Shown here one piece after another: positions 11,406 through 22,894 of a DNA stretch of 64,000 nt (the stretch's first letter is position 1; every line of letters begins with the position of its first letter). The translations under genes and the position numbers were made by a program. The stretch is from Cryptomeria japonica (lineage: Eukaryota > Streptophyta > Pinopsida > Cupressales > Cupressaceae), in NCBI RefSeq assembly GCF_030272615.1, contig NC_081411.1:209829744-209893743 (forward strand), given 5' to 3'. The notes below the pieces were generated by a model. The model had not been told where the DNA came from, searched no databases, and was given only the letters and a program-made list of their open reading frames with translations.

Positions 11406-11421
11406 ACAAAGACCAGGACAA
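11406..11421 (+). repeat. Right target-site duplication of element A
   Basis: Perfect 16-bp copy of 3451-3466, directly after the A-rich tail. Removing 3467-11421 rejoins the two halves of LINE Z. Confidence 0.93.
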
Positions 11422-12240
11422 GTCACCAGATCTTGACACACCCTAATTTCCTATGAACCCAAACTATGACAAGAAGAAGTAAAATGACCCAACTTGTTAA
11501 CTTATTTCTCCACATTCTGGGGCTCCTCAAAAATGACATTTTGAACATATTTCGCAAATTTAGACTGAATATGAAACCTATTAGGAAAAGAAACGGATAC
11601 ATCTATTACAATACACACAAATAGGTAATTCGAAGAACTCAAAGGGCTTGAGATCATGTTAAAAAAAATGCCCACTTGGTTAACTAGGGTTTGAACAATT
11701 TCTAAATTCCTGAATTCAAGAGGTAAAGGCACAAAAGAAATTCAAAAGGGAACTTATTTAATCGATACTGAATGGCAATCAAATCTGGGGCACAAAATTT
11801 GTGTATAACGCTCAAAACCCTCAAAATAACATGATTTAGATTTATAATATCTATTCACCTTGGAATAAAAATCACAATAAATTACTCTCTACCTCCATCA
11901 ATATAAAAAACTTGGAAAAAACACATCTACGAAGCATGCACCCAAACAGACAACTTATGAATATTTAGAGAAAAATTCCAAAGCTTACCTATTAATCCCC
12001 TATTGCATAATTCTACAATTTGTGTCTCCAACACATCATCTAGAAAATTAACTTTGGTAACAGCATCTACATCCTTTCTTCCAACATTTGATAAAGTCGG
12101 CAGACTCCCTACATTAACAACTTTCCTAGGTTCTTTTCTTACCCATTTTTTCAAAATAAATTTATCCTTTGAATGCTGATATTGATTCTTTTTTTGACGC
12201 TTAGAACTTTGCCTCTTATATTTCTTCCTTTTGGTCAAAA
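11406..12240 (-). pseudogene. LINE Z ORF1, 5' part
   Basis: Two readable pieces on the minus strand. 12238-11927 gives a Lys/Arg-rich N-terminus and IGKLWNFSLNIHKL, the start of a DUF4283-like domain. 11732-11502 continues with PLPLEFRNLEIVQTL and GIFFNMIS, the counterpart of LPLEYW and GEIIAID in element A's ORF1. A residual zinc knuckle (GHFTSSC) follows near 11480, with its first cysteines lost. Element A inserted just beyond this knuckle. Frames shift between the pieces, so it is a dead fragment. Confidence 0.75.
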
Positions 12241-13490
12241 AAGGAAGAAATTTCTATGATAATGTCTTGATTGAGACAAATCTAGATTGAAGGCACCTCT
12301 GGATAGCTCCACGGGTTTGAAACCCTACACCCTGCAAGATTTCCAACCATTTTACCAACTGAAATTTTTTGTATTAAGTATCATAGAATCAGAAAGCTCA
12401 TTTTTTGCTCATTCGAGCATCCACGTTACAATATTTTTACAAATACCAACTCCTTTCGAGCAAACTTATTACAAATACTAGCTCCTTTCGAGCACCAAAC
12501 TAGAAACAACAATTAGAAGACCAAGGGTCACAACTTAGAAATCCACTTTAAACAATGTGACAAATACAACCAATGGAAGACCAAGAGTCACAACTTAGAA
12601 TTCCACACAAATATGTCCCTCATGGGAATTGAACTTGGGTCTCCACATTGAGAACTTAGATTTATGTATTGAATATCTATTCACCTTTGAATAAAAAATC
12701 ACAATAAAGTACCCTTTACCTCCATCAATATTAAAAACTTGTAAAACACACATCTATGAAGCATGCACCCAAACAGACAACTTATGAATATTTAGAGAAA
12801 AATTCAAGAGCTTACCTATTAATCCCCTATTGCACAATTCTACAACTTGGGTCACCAACACATCATCTAGAAAAGTAACTTTGATAACTGCATCTACATC
12901 CTTTCTTCCAACATTTGATAAAGTCGGCAGACTCCCTACATTAACAACTTTGCTAGGTTCTTCTCTTACCCATTTTTTTAAAATAAATTTATCCTTTTAA
13001 TGTTGATATTGATTCTTTTTTCGGTGCTTAGAACTTTGCCTCTTATATTTCTTCCTTTTGGTCATAAAAGGAAGAAATTTCTATGATAATGTCTTGATTG
13101 AGACAACTCTGGATTGAAGGGACCTCTGGATAGCTCCACGGGTTTGAAACCCTACAACCTACGGGAATTCCAACCATTTTCCGTACGGATATTTTTTTTG
13201 TATTAAGTATCATAGAATCACAAAGCTCATTTTTTGCTCATTTGAGCATCCAAGTTACAATATTTTTACAGATAGAAGTTCCTTTCAAGAAAACTTATTA
13301 CAAATACTAGCTCCTTTCGAGCACCAAACTAGAAACAACAATTGGAAGACCATGGGTCACAACTTAGAAATCCACTTTAAATAATGTGACAAATACAACC
13401 AATGGAATACCAAGAGTCACAACTTAGAATTCCACACAAATATGTCCCTCGTGAGAGTTTAACTTGGGTCTCCATATTGAGAACTCAATG
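11834..13490 (-). repeat. ~828-bp tandem direct repeat at the 5' end of LINE Z
   Basis: Unit 1 is about 11834-12660 and unit 2 about 12661-13490; they match at high identity throughout at an offset of 827-829 bp. Each unit holds the N-terminal ORF1 segment, its upstream region and part of a tRNA-like sequence. The join at about 12655 (GAACTTAGATTTA) fuses the end of the upstream region to ORF1 sequence, as expected for a tandem duplication. Confidence 0.85.
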
Positions 13491-13520
13491 CTTCAACCAA
13501 CTAAGCTCAACCCATTGGAC
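13446..13520 (-). repeat. tRNA-like SINE head, copy 1
   Basis: On the minus strand it reads GGGTTGAGCTTAGTTGGTTG, close to a Pol III A box (TRGCNNAGYNGG). About 35 nt later comes AAGTTAAACTCTC, a diverged B box (GGTTCGANTCC). It lacks a paired acceptor stem, so it is a tRNA-derived SINE-type head rather than a working tRNA gene. Confidence 0.55.
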
Positions 13521-13587
13521 AAAATAATGTGATAAATACAACCAATGGAAGACCAAGAGTCACAACTCAGAATTCCACACAAAGGTG

Positions 13588-13664
13588 TCTCTCATGGGAG
13601 TTGAACTTGGGTCTCCACATTGAGAACTCAATGCTTTAAGCAAATAAGCTCAACCCCTTGGACC
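13588..13664 (-). repeat. tRNA-like SINE head, copy 2
   Basis: Same sequence family as 13446-13520, with a better B box (AAGTTCAACTCCC) and a weaker A box. It follows a shared body (AATGTG..AAATACAACCAATGG) that also occurs at 12551 and 13380, so the window holds three copies of the body and two of the complete head. Confidence 0.55.
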
Positions 13665-13679
13665 TACTGAGTTTTTGAA

Positions 13680-14339
13680 ATATTAATTTTTTTATATATA
13701 GTATTGGTGTAAAATTAATAGTATAAATTATATACTTAAATTCAGTAAAAAATCTTCATTAGTTAAAGTTTTTTTAGAAATTAAAATATAAAATGTTTAA
13801 TTTTTGTTTCAATATATTATAATTATGAGAGAATCTAAATATTTTTTATACATGAAACAATAATTTTCTTCTAGTACTAATTGATATGAATTATAGTATA
13901 TTATGAATAAAATGTCCATCTCACCAATAGTATGTTTAAAAATATTGGTTGGTGAGTTCTAATTGGAGGCATTATTTTGAGTTGTCATCAATATTCCTTC
14001 TTAATATCAAGTTATGTTATTCAATGTAATATTATATAAATAGTTAATCAAATTAAAAATAAGCTATTCATGTCGATTTATAATAAATCATAATATTACT
14101 AAAACATATGTGATATTTATTTTTTATTATCAAAGAATACAAGGCTAAATATAAAAGTTAACTAAAGTTACTATGTAATAAATTAAATTAAATCAAACAA
14201 AATATTTGATGTATTTATTTCTACAATTCACAAACCTCTTGGGATCTTTTCCCATATAAAATAGCTTATATATATTAAATTATATGTATAGAGAAAGTTG
14301 AGAAAGATTGAGGCTTTCAATTCTTTATTATTCCACTTT
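13680..14339. other. AT-rich spacer without recognisable genes
   Basis: Very AT-rich sequence with many short A/T runs. I see no coding frame, repeat copy or RNA gene. Confidence 0.6.
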
Positions 14340-14439
14340 TATTTATTTTTTAAAAATAGGGGTTAGAATTTATTGAATAAAAAATAACAATACAAATCTC
14401 AACAACAACAAATCTAGAAGACAACCAAACTAAAAATGT

Positions 14440-15740
14440 CAACAAGAGAGCCCCCAAAGGGTGCCAACTAATTAGCCATATTTTCCTTAACCATTCTCTA
14501 AAGGTCATGCACCAAATCCACGGGAAATTGACCCCACTCTCTAATATTCCAACCCTTCAATCTTTCAGAAGTCCACTTAGCAAAATAATAAACATGCCTA
14601 TTCCACTCACGAGGAACATAAAAAAGAGATAGACTATATGGAGGCACACAAATTAAGGATTTGTCTGCCTAGCACAGGCAAATGTCAATCCACCTCATCC
14701 ATCCTTTGCTAGTTTAGCATGTCCACTACAACTTGCAAATCTAGTTAACAAATAATCCTATTCCAACCAAGAGCACGTCCTCTTTCAAGGGCCAAGATGA
14801 TAGCAAGTGCCTCCATATAGTTATTGGTCTACCAAGCCTTATACTCATAAAATAAGAAGATTACCCTTCTAGAACTACCCATACCGATTCCTGCAACTCC
14901 TGCATTCATGAGATTTCCCTTATAAAGCCCACCAACATTTCATTGTAATGGTCCCTAGAGGTGGGGTAAACCACTTACCATAATGTCGAACCCTCATTTT
15001 ACTATGTCTACATGTGACCTATTTCATCTTATAAAAGGCCGATCTAAAGTCCATACCAAAAATGTTCAAGTTTTAAACAATTTACAAGTCTCTAGGGTCA
15101 ACTTCCATAGAAATATCACACTTAGCCACCAAAGTCTCTTGTATCATATTAATAACTCACAACCACACTTGTTGCACCATCTTCTTTATATCTTGAAAAA
15201 TCCAGTGGTTTCTTTCAAGCCACACCTGCAAAATAATGAACCCTAGACCAATATCCCAATCCAGGTCATGAAAGGGAGTCTTAGAAGGAGGTCTACTAAG
15301 GCTCTTCCAAAATATATGTAAGAGAGCTAACATGAATACATGCATGCCTCCAAACTCCCAACCACCAATGCCAAATTTCCTTCGTGAGGGAGCATTGAAA
15401 GAAAAGGTGTGAGCTATTCACCTCACTTTTACGACATAAAACATTTATAGAAGACCCTTGGAACCCTCTCTTCTAAAGAATCTCCTAGGTAAGGCACCTA
15501 ATTTGCACAAGAAACCACAAGAAAAATTTACACTCGGGCTAGGCCAACTTATTCCAAACTAGCTTGCACCAGGGAACATCCACCTTGTCAAAAATTGTTC
15601 TTTCAATCTCCTTGTAGCCTGAGGCCATTGATAACATTCCATTTGGATTAGGAACCCAAGCTAGGATATCAGCTCTTTGAAGACAACTACACATTCTCTC
15701 CACTAAAATCCTAGCAAGCGTCTCCCTATCATCCATTTTC
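14440..15740 (-). pseudogene. LINE Y RNase H and zf-RVT region
   Basis: The zf-RVT part shows LAWVPNPNGMLSMASGYKEI, WCKLVWNKLA (15736-15539) and QVWLERNHWIFQD (about 15220), a common plant L1 motif. The RNase H part (about 15000-14520) shows NNYMEALAIILALERGRALG (about 14850-14770) with the second acidic residue. A DLQVVVDML motif follows near 14740, where the EGDS-type residue is degraded. Several stops interrupt it. Confidence 0.75.
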
Positions 15741-15899
15741 CCTCTAAGAGGTCACTCATGGTTTTTTCCATATAGCCACTTCTCCTCACCCCACTCTCAC
15801 AATAACTTTAAAGTGTTCAACTTTACTCCGTCCTTCTGCAAGAAAAATAATACAAAGAAGCTGCAAATTAGGGATTGAGAAAGAATAGGAGGGAAACCA

Positions 15900-17340
15900 T
15901 CCCAAAAATCCTCCTAGAATAAAGCTGTAGCACCCCCATTACAAATCCAAAAGAGGCCTTGTTTAACTAAATGGACTCCATTCTTCAGAGTAATCCAGAT
16001 CATTAACCCACTTCCTATAAAATTGTAATGAGAAACATCCTTTCCTTCCACTCTCTTAAGATATTTAATATTAAGGATTTTATCCCATCCTTGATCCTGA
16101 TTACTGCACCATGTCGAAAAGATCTTAGTAGACAAATCCCTACCATTCAAAATAGCTTGTCACAAACCAAGACCACCATCCTTTTTAGACCTACACATAA
16201 AATCCCATTTGACCAAAGTCCACTTAGAGGAGAGTATATTTCATATCCATAAGAACTTCCTAGAAAGAGCTTCAAAGTATCTAATAACACTTGTAGGGGC
16301 AATTTGCACAAAACACCTATAAGTAGGTAGCGCCTACACCACATACTTTAAGAGAGTCATTCTACTAGTAGTTGAAAGCCATCTCTTTGTCTAGTGACTA
16401 ACCTTACTCAGAAACTTATCCAATATTTCCTATTAGAACCCTCCAAGCAAACTACGTGCAAAAAAAGGAATTCCAAGGTAGACAAAAGGAAGAACCCTAA
16501 TTTAAAATTGTTGAATCCTCGTAATCTTTACCCTAATGAGAGCCAAAGTATTTAAAAAAAAAATATAAGGCTTTGCTTCATTAATATTCTATCAACAAGC
16601 TACCATATAAATATTTCTAACTTTTCTAAAAGAAGTTGCCTCATTTATTCTTGCAACACCATCAAGGCAGTTTCATCAAAAAATTGAAGATGAGAAGGAG
16701 GAAGGCCATGTCCCCACTTCCAACCTTGTACTAATCCTTGCCTAACCTAGGACTTGATAAATCTCTCCAATCCTTCATCCATTAGAATAAATAAATAAGG
16801 GGAGAGGGGATCACCTTGTGAAAGGCCACTAGAAACACCAAATAACTCTTTGGGCTCACCATTAATAAGAACAACAAGAGAAAATGAGGTAATACAACTC
16901 ATTACCTAGTTGATCCACTCCCTACCAAAACCAAAGGTGGTGAACACTTTATGCAAGAAGCTCTACATAACCCTACCATAAGCTTTAGCCATGTCAAATT
17001 TTATGAACATTTCCTTTTCTTTAGAAGCAGCCCTAAAATGTACAACTTATGAAACTATAATAATCCCATCCAAGATTTGTCTTACAGCAACAAAACCCCC
17101 TTTCTCCTCAAAGATTAATTTTTTCAGTCATGGCTTAAGTCTTTTAGTAGTCAACTTAGTGCTTATTTTATAAGTCACATTGCACAAATCTATAGGTCTA
17201 AAGGAATCAAGAAACTTGGCTCTCTCCATAGGAATTAAGGCAAGAAAAGTAGCATTCAAGGCTTTAAGAATCTTTTTGTTTCTAAATGATTTCTGAAATA
17301 CCTCAAAGAGGTCCATCTTAATTATTTCCCAAAATTATTT
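15900..17340 (-). pseudogene. LINE Y reverse transcriptase
   Basis: NATFLALIPMERA and FRPIDLCNVTYK (17316-17128) are the conserved N-terminal RT blocks. A PSHLQFFDETAL reading near 16690-16660 corresponds to the catalytic FVDD box, with the aspartate pair altered to DE. C-terminal pieces at 16344-16147 and 16150-15914 (NGRDLSTKIFSTWC, IKNGVHLVKQG-like) follow. Frames shift repeatedly; it is inactive. Confidence 0.8.
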
Positions 17341-17678
17341 AATAAAATATATCAAGAAACCATCTCGCCTTGGAGATTACCATTCTTCATTTCAAACACT
17401 ATTGCTTCAATCTTAGGTAAAGAAATAGGCTTAATCAGAGACTCGTTCATTTCATTGGTAACTAAGGTACAAAAGCAATCAAGCACCAACTTTTCTTCCA
17501 CACTAGCAGGAATAGAGTCCTTAGTAAACAAAATTTCAAAGAAACAAGTGGCTTCGTAAATAATCTCCCCATGGGAGGATAAAAGAGTCCCCTCTAAGGA
17601 AATGAGAGAAGTAAGAGTATTCCCATGTCTTTTATCCTTCAGTATATTATGAAAAAACTTTGTATTTTTGTCACCTTC

Positions 17679-18488
17679 CTAGAGCCAATAAACTCTAGCC
17701 CTTTGTTTCCAACAGATATCTTCCCGAAGCTCCCATTGTTTGAATTCCTTCAACCTAGCAACTTCCTCCCTATATAAAACATTGGATAAGCCATGATCCC
17801 TAATTTGGTCAATAATGGAATCAACAAGTGAATGAGCATTCCTTTTAGCCAAGAAAAGGTTACCAAAAGACATCCCATTCCACTATTTCAGGTTATACTT
17901 AATATAATATAATTATTTAATAAAGGAGTACATTGTTGTGTTGTAAGTAGGCTTTTCATCATCCCACGAGGCTAATATATGGCCATCAAAAGAGGAATCC
18001 CTCAACCACATAAGTTGAAACTTAAAAGAGGGATTCTTTGTTATTCGAAACTTATTAGCCAATAAAATTATTGACCAATGATTAGAACCTATCTAGTCTA
18101 AAATCTTTGAATTGGTAGTCTAGTTGTCCTCCATCCAAAAGTAGAAAACAAAGAAACTATCTAGCCTCTCAATTATAGCCTCCTTTCCACATCTTCTATT
18201 ATTCCAAGTAAACAGACAATTGGAGGGTTTAATATCGACTACATTTAGAAATTGAATATTATTCCTCAAAATCCCTATAGAAGGGTCAAGCCTACGATTG
18301 CCTCCCCTCTTCTCATCCAAGCTTAAGACTATATTTAAATCTCTTGCCAAGATCGAGGAGATTAAAGGGGAAAGAGAGTGAATAAATATTATATGTGACC
18401 AAAGTAAAGATTTTCCAATAAAGTCAGTCAGAGCATAAACATTAGTTAAAAGGATATTCTCACCAAATTCACAACTTGTTGCCACCAA
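17679..18488 (-). pseudogene. LINE Y endonuclease C-terminal part and linker
   Basis: 18488-18120 gives NVYALTDF, ARDLNIVLSLDEKRGG (GDFN position mutated to RDLN), CLFTWNNRR and IERLDSFF, the standard plant L1 endonuclease order. 17873-17679 gives the linker RVYWL. The stretch between (17880-18119) is degraded endonuclease end. Confidence 0.8.
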
Positions 18489-18540
18489 ATAAATAGAAGA
18501 ATTGGGAAGAGGATTTATTAGTTGGTCATTCTAATTTTGT

Positions 18541-19019
18541 GTAATTTAAACTTATAGATGGTGTTTTCAAATCAGTTTCAATTTTGTACAACAATTTACC
18601 TAGCAAGGTGTCTACTTATAACTAAGATTTTAGGTCCACATCATAAAAAATGATGTCAATTGTGTATCATGTCATCTTTTGTTAGTTTTATGATATGTCA
18701 TTACTTGATTTTTTTCTTTATAAATATAAAGAATGCAATTCAATCTATTATAAGTACTCATAATCAACATTAACAACTTTAAAGTCACAACTCCTAGTAC
18801 TATACTATAAAAAATATTGGAGGGTAAACCAATAAATTCTATCATAACTATTGGAATATAATCAACTATTGGGTTCTCTATCTTATTTATTGGGTCCCCT
18901 TTCATTCAGAAAAATAAACATATACACCAATTTCAAAAAAATTATCAAAGAAAATAGGGTATCTACCCAGTCTTAAAACCAAGTTAAGTTTCTTGTCCCA
19001 TAAAGATATAAACTTTTCC
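18541..19019. other. AT-rich spacer
   Basis: No coding frame with homology and no clear repeat boundary. The minus-strand frame at 18672-18905 has no recognisable motif. Confidence 0.5.
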
Positions 19020-19209
19020 AAATAAATGCAAAATTATATATTTCAATACAATATGGCCTTGTATTTCTCATATAATATTACAAATTATCTACTAGGACTA
19101 TGAATGCTACATACTACTCTGCATTAACTAGAGATTTAACTAATGGACAACTAGTAAAAAGGAAAAAATAGACTAGTTCCCAATACTTCTAACCTTATTC
19201 TTCAATATC

Positions 19210-20010
19210 CATCCTTTCTTCATCCATAGGGTCTCTCTCTCCACATCAATTGCTTGAATATGCTCCTTTAGACCTTCCTGGTGTATGTAGGTCAAAATCC
19301 AATCTAAGGCTGTGTTCACCACTAAATTTGTCCAATTCAAGAGAAAGTTTAGGATCTGAATTGCGATCTCCTTATTGTCCTAATAATCCTCTTTATCATC
19401 CAATAGGATTATTGGAAGTTTTGGGACTTCCTCAGTTTTCTTGTCAAAGTCTGAGGAATCCAGAATTCATCATAGTTTCTTAAAACATCAACCAAACCAC
19501 CCAAAACTTGAATCTTAATGATTTCTTTACTTAAATTTTTAGCCACATCTTTTCTCAGACCTCTATCTAAAGCTATGTTTGGCCAAAAACATTGGGGAAA
19601 CCTTCGTGTTTACTTGATACCTATGGTCTAACATGATAAAATGCTCTCCTAACAAAGCTTTGATTGCATGAATTACTAAAGGGCTCTTATACCTCAAAAT
19701 AGTGTTTAATCTCTTATCAAGAATTTCTCCTAGATAAGCCATCCGCTTCCTATTTGCGAGTAACCAAATCGGGGTTTCCATTGATCAGATGATTCTGAGC
19801 TTTCAGATAGTTAGAGTGATTCTTTGAAAAAAACCTTCTGGATGCTCTGCAAGAACTCTTTAATATTTAACAGAAGATCAACTTCGTCACAAAGGCACAT
19901 CCAAATAGGAGTTCTTTCTTGTGCTTCCCACAACAATTTTTGGAATTTGTTAAATATTTTAATCATGATTTTTTGATCTCTAAAACATCGAGGAGCTCCA
20001 CTTGATAACT
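19210..20010 (-). pseudogene. LINE X downstream ORF, unrecognised (ORF3-like position)
   Basis: Three minus-strand frames each give a coherent stretch in sequence: FQKLLWEAQERTPIWMCLC (about 19930), GEILDKRLNTILRYK and HAIKALLGEHFIML (19740-19620), then KNLSKEIIKIQVLGGLVDVL (about 19530). The piece NSDPKLSLELDKFSGEHSLR (about 19340) follows, ending DEERMDIEE near 19205. This looks like one decayed ORF with about three frameshifts, lying 3' of RNase H as ORF3 does in element A. I see no sequence similarity to ORF3 of A. Family unknown; the reading is moderately uncertain. Confidence 0.45.
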
Positions 20011-20259
20011 CATAATTATAGCTACTTTCCTTTATTTAATTACCTCCCACCTACCTACTTATCTAGGATATACATTCTCATTAAAACACACTCTACTCTT
20101 TTGAATCATTTAAGAGAAAGTTTTGGTTTTCATCTTCCTGAAGCATTTTTCATATTATTAGACTAATCATCAAACATCATATGGACAATGTGAAAAAAAA
20201 CATGACCTTGATAATCTGTCCCATCAACATGTAAACTCATTCCACGTAACAAAATATCC

Positions 20260-20740
20260 CTGCACAAAGTATTTATGACAAAACTTCTAGTCAATCCTCT
20301 TCAGCGTTCCCTTCTTGATATACATGGTCAATTCTGAATTCTTCTAGTTTCATGATTAAATCATGGATTAGACTTAACCATTTCACCATCATCCAATTAG
20401 GAGATCTATATTGCATTGACTACAATCTATGAATCTCCTTCCAAATAAACGCTCTTACCTCCAATCTTGAAGCCCAACTATACTTCTAACAATGCAGCTC
20501 TCGTTTCTGCTAAATTATTTATTGTTACTCTTAAATCTTCTAAATCTTCTACTATTTTATTTCCTAAATCTTCTACTATTTTATTTCCTACTTCATCCTC
20601 AGCAATACAACACATTACCGTTTCCCTTGGATTACCTCTTTCTTCTCCATCAAAGTTAATTTTTATCCAACCCACCTATGGAGGAATCCAATCGATATTC
20701 TCTTTTGTAACTTTTGAGTCCTTATTTTCTCCTCCATCAT
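20260..20740 (-). pseudogene. LINE X RNase H
   Basis: 20675-20478 reads WIKINFDGEERGNP (first catalytic Asp), then NLAETRAALLEV (catalytic Glu). Further left, SPNWMMVKWLSLIHDL and DHVYQEGNAEED (about 20290-20420) correspond to the end of RNase H, where the last acidic residue lies. Stops and a frame change make it a pseudogene. Confidence 0.75.
20540..20587 (-). repeat. 24-bp tandem duplication in LINE X RNase H
   Basis: Two identical 24-bp units (20540-20563, 20564-20587) encode GNKIVEDL twice on the minus strand without disturbing the frame. Confidence 0.85.
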
Positions 20741-20745
20741 GACAT

Positions 20746-22229
20746 TGAAGAAATTTTGAAACTTAAAAATTTGAAATTTGAAATCTTTTCTACAATATCA
20801 ATAGAGAAGTTCAATTATTCCAAATTGTATGTTTTTGTATACACTAGTAAAATTATTATCACATTGTCACAAACACATGTGCATTCATATATACACATTT
20901 ACATCTACAAACACACATGAGTGCTCCACAAAATTGCAAGTAAATATTATGTTACATAAGATGCTATAATTGATCTAATTTGCAAGAATAGGTAATGAAT
21001 GAACTATGATTAGATCATTCATAACCTATTATAATGTAATGTTCTTCTTTTTGTTGTAATTATTAACCACTAAGCTATTAACATTAATGTTAATTTGATA
21101 AATTCATGGTTGTGATAAATTATTGCACTATTTAGGTCAATTTGCTTGCACTTTCTTCTATGACATCATGGTCCCAGTATGTTGGAACATACCCAATGTT
21201 GATGATTTGATAAAAAGTAATATATGCATGATGGCTTGGTACATACTCACATATTTTATTTTAATAAATTGTAACATAATAATAGAGTTAAAAAAATTAT
21301 TCAAATTTGAAAATTTATAAAAACCACACCTCTATCCAATAACTAGTGAAGGTCAAGAGTACACTAGAACTATTAATCATTTAGTTGAGGGCCCTTAGAT
21401 ATATGTTTCAAGATGTCAAGTGATATTGTTCTTTGTACTCAATAATTAAATGGTAGGATATATATGCATCCGTGTTTTCATTTCTAAGAATTTTCAGATA
21501 ATTCTATAGATAAGGGTATATTGTAGAACAAGAAATTAATAGATAAGAACTCTAGTAGTATGATAAACTTTGGGTTCTCTTGTTTATGATATATGAAGTG
21601 TATAATTTAGATAACAATGTGTTGAGCTAGCTAATAACATTTACTATACTTTATGATCACCCTAGCTCTAGGTGTTAATTAAATCTCTACTAGGTTATGA
21701 CTGCTACTAGATTAGAAATTGAGTATTGTGTAATCTTTGTGTTAATTTTTAATAAGATTTAGGCTCATGTCTAATGATTCTAGAGAATTTAGTAATCACT
21801 AATACATGTTATGAAGATCTTATATCTACTTCTAGTGGTGTACTTTTAAATTTAGATACATAACATTGAATGTGACAAAGAATAAAGGAAGCAATGGTTC
21901 CTAGTACATTGAAGAATTATGTTGTGACACTTACTACAATGTGTACGAAGATATAAACTTCTACCATTAATATTAAAGAGATAGAGATGCATTCTAAAAT
22001 GATGGATAGTAGACAATAAGTCAAAGATATTATAGATTATATAAAAAATTACTTCTAAGCGGAAAATAATATAAGTATGCATAAGAACGTAAAAATTAAT
22101 TTGAAATTTTTGAAACTAAGAAAATAATCAAAACAAGCATTAGAATAACATATTTTGGAGAAGCCTAATTAAGAGAAAGATTAATATGCAAAAGGAACCT
22201 AATTAACTAGAAGTAAACAAAGGTAAAAG
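20746..22229. other. AT-rich sequence, partly the 3' side of a decayed Gypsy element
   Basis: No genes. From about 21890 to 22200 it matches 27140-27420 and 50420-50780, the sequence lying directly left of LINE fragments B and D. It therefore belongs to the repeat that also carries the Gypsy integrase remnant. 20746-21850 shows nothing recognisable. Confidence 0.55.
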
Positions 22230-22894
22230 TGTTGTAAGGTAATCATTGAGTAAAGAAACGTATATAACTTGGCATAAGAAGAAATGGTTAAACACATGGG
22301 AGGATTATATTATTGAATATAAAAAATTAATAAAACATCTAATGTTTTCTTTCTTAGATTTTAGTGAGATCTTCCAAGCTGATTCTGATGCAAGTTTATT
22401 TTATGTTGTCAACAAGTGATAATGCTTGATGTCTGTACTATTAATATGTCATGCCATAAGAATCTCATCTAGATATCTTAGATTTACCATCACATATTCT
22501 CTAATGCCATGGATATGGTGTGTAGTCAATGAAACTTCAATTTCCCTTGTTTCTTAAACATGTTATCAGATAGTAGTAGTAGAACCCATTTTTGGAATGT
22601 TTTTAATCTAAAATTCTTGTGATGCCATGTTTTCTCCTTCTACCACTAAATTTTGTGCTTATACATTTTACTTTATCTGTATTTATCCTCCAACAACAAA
22701 GCAAGTGTGCTGCGTATGTTACATGCTATGAAGTTATGAGGAACTCTAGCATAAATACCATAGCCGAACTAAAAATATTTGAGCTTAATTTTCCTCTTGT
22801 ATGTGTTCTATGCCAAAAAAGAGATATATGTACTTTTACATCCCAATCTATCATGGTTTCCTCAAACAGTTTCATTAATGCTTTGTTAATTATT
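22230..22894 (-). pseudogene. Gypsy integrase C-terminal remnant, copy 1 (interrupted by Copia 1)
   Basis: Same sequence as 29790-30500 and 53110-53830. In this copy the LINE fragment present at the equivalent place in B and D is absent: AACTAGAAG..AAAGGTAAAAG runs on directly at 22205-22235. Copia 1's LTR starts at about 22895 within the integrase coding region. Confidence 0.65.

Larger units (their letters stand above)
14340..18540 (-). mobile_element. LINE Y: 5'-truncated L1-type element with RNase H
   Basis: Read right to left: endonuclease (18488-18120), linker (17873-17679), reverse transcriptase (about 17340-15900), zf-RVT region (15736-15157) and RNase H (about 15000-14440). An A/T-rich 3' end lies near 14340. 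ORF1 and the endonuclease N-terminus are missing, consistent with 5' truncation. Unlike A-D, no further coding sequence follows RNase H before the 3' end. Confidence 0.85.
19020..20745 (-). mobile_element. LINE X: 3' fragment with RNase H plus further coding-like sequence
   Basis: The minus strand begins at RNase H (20740-20260) and continues for about 1 kb of coding-like sequence (20010-19210). A T-rich, UTR-like 3' region runs to about 19020. Everything 5' of RNase H is absent, consistent with 5' truncation. The family differs from A-D at sequence level. Confidence 0.6.

Noticed and set aside
13446-13520. Functional tRNA gene
   Set aside because: A and B boxes are recognisable but diverged, and no acceptor-stem pairing can be formed; a SINE head fits better.
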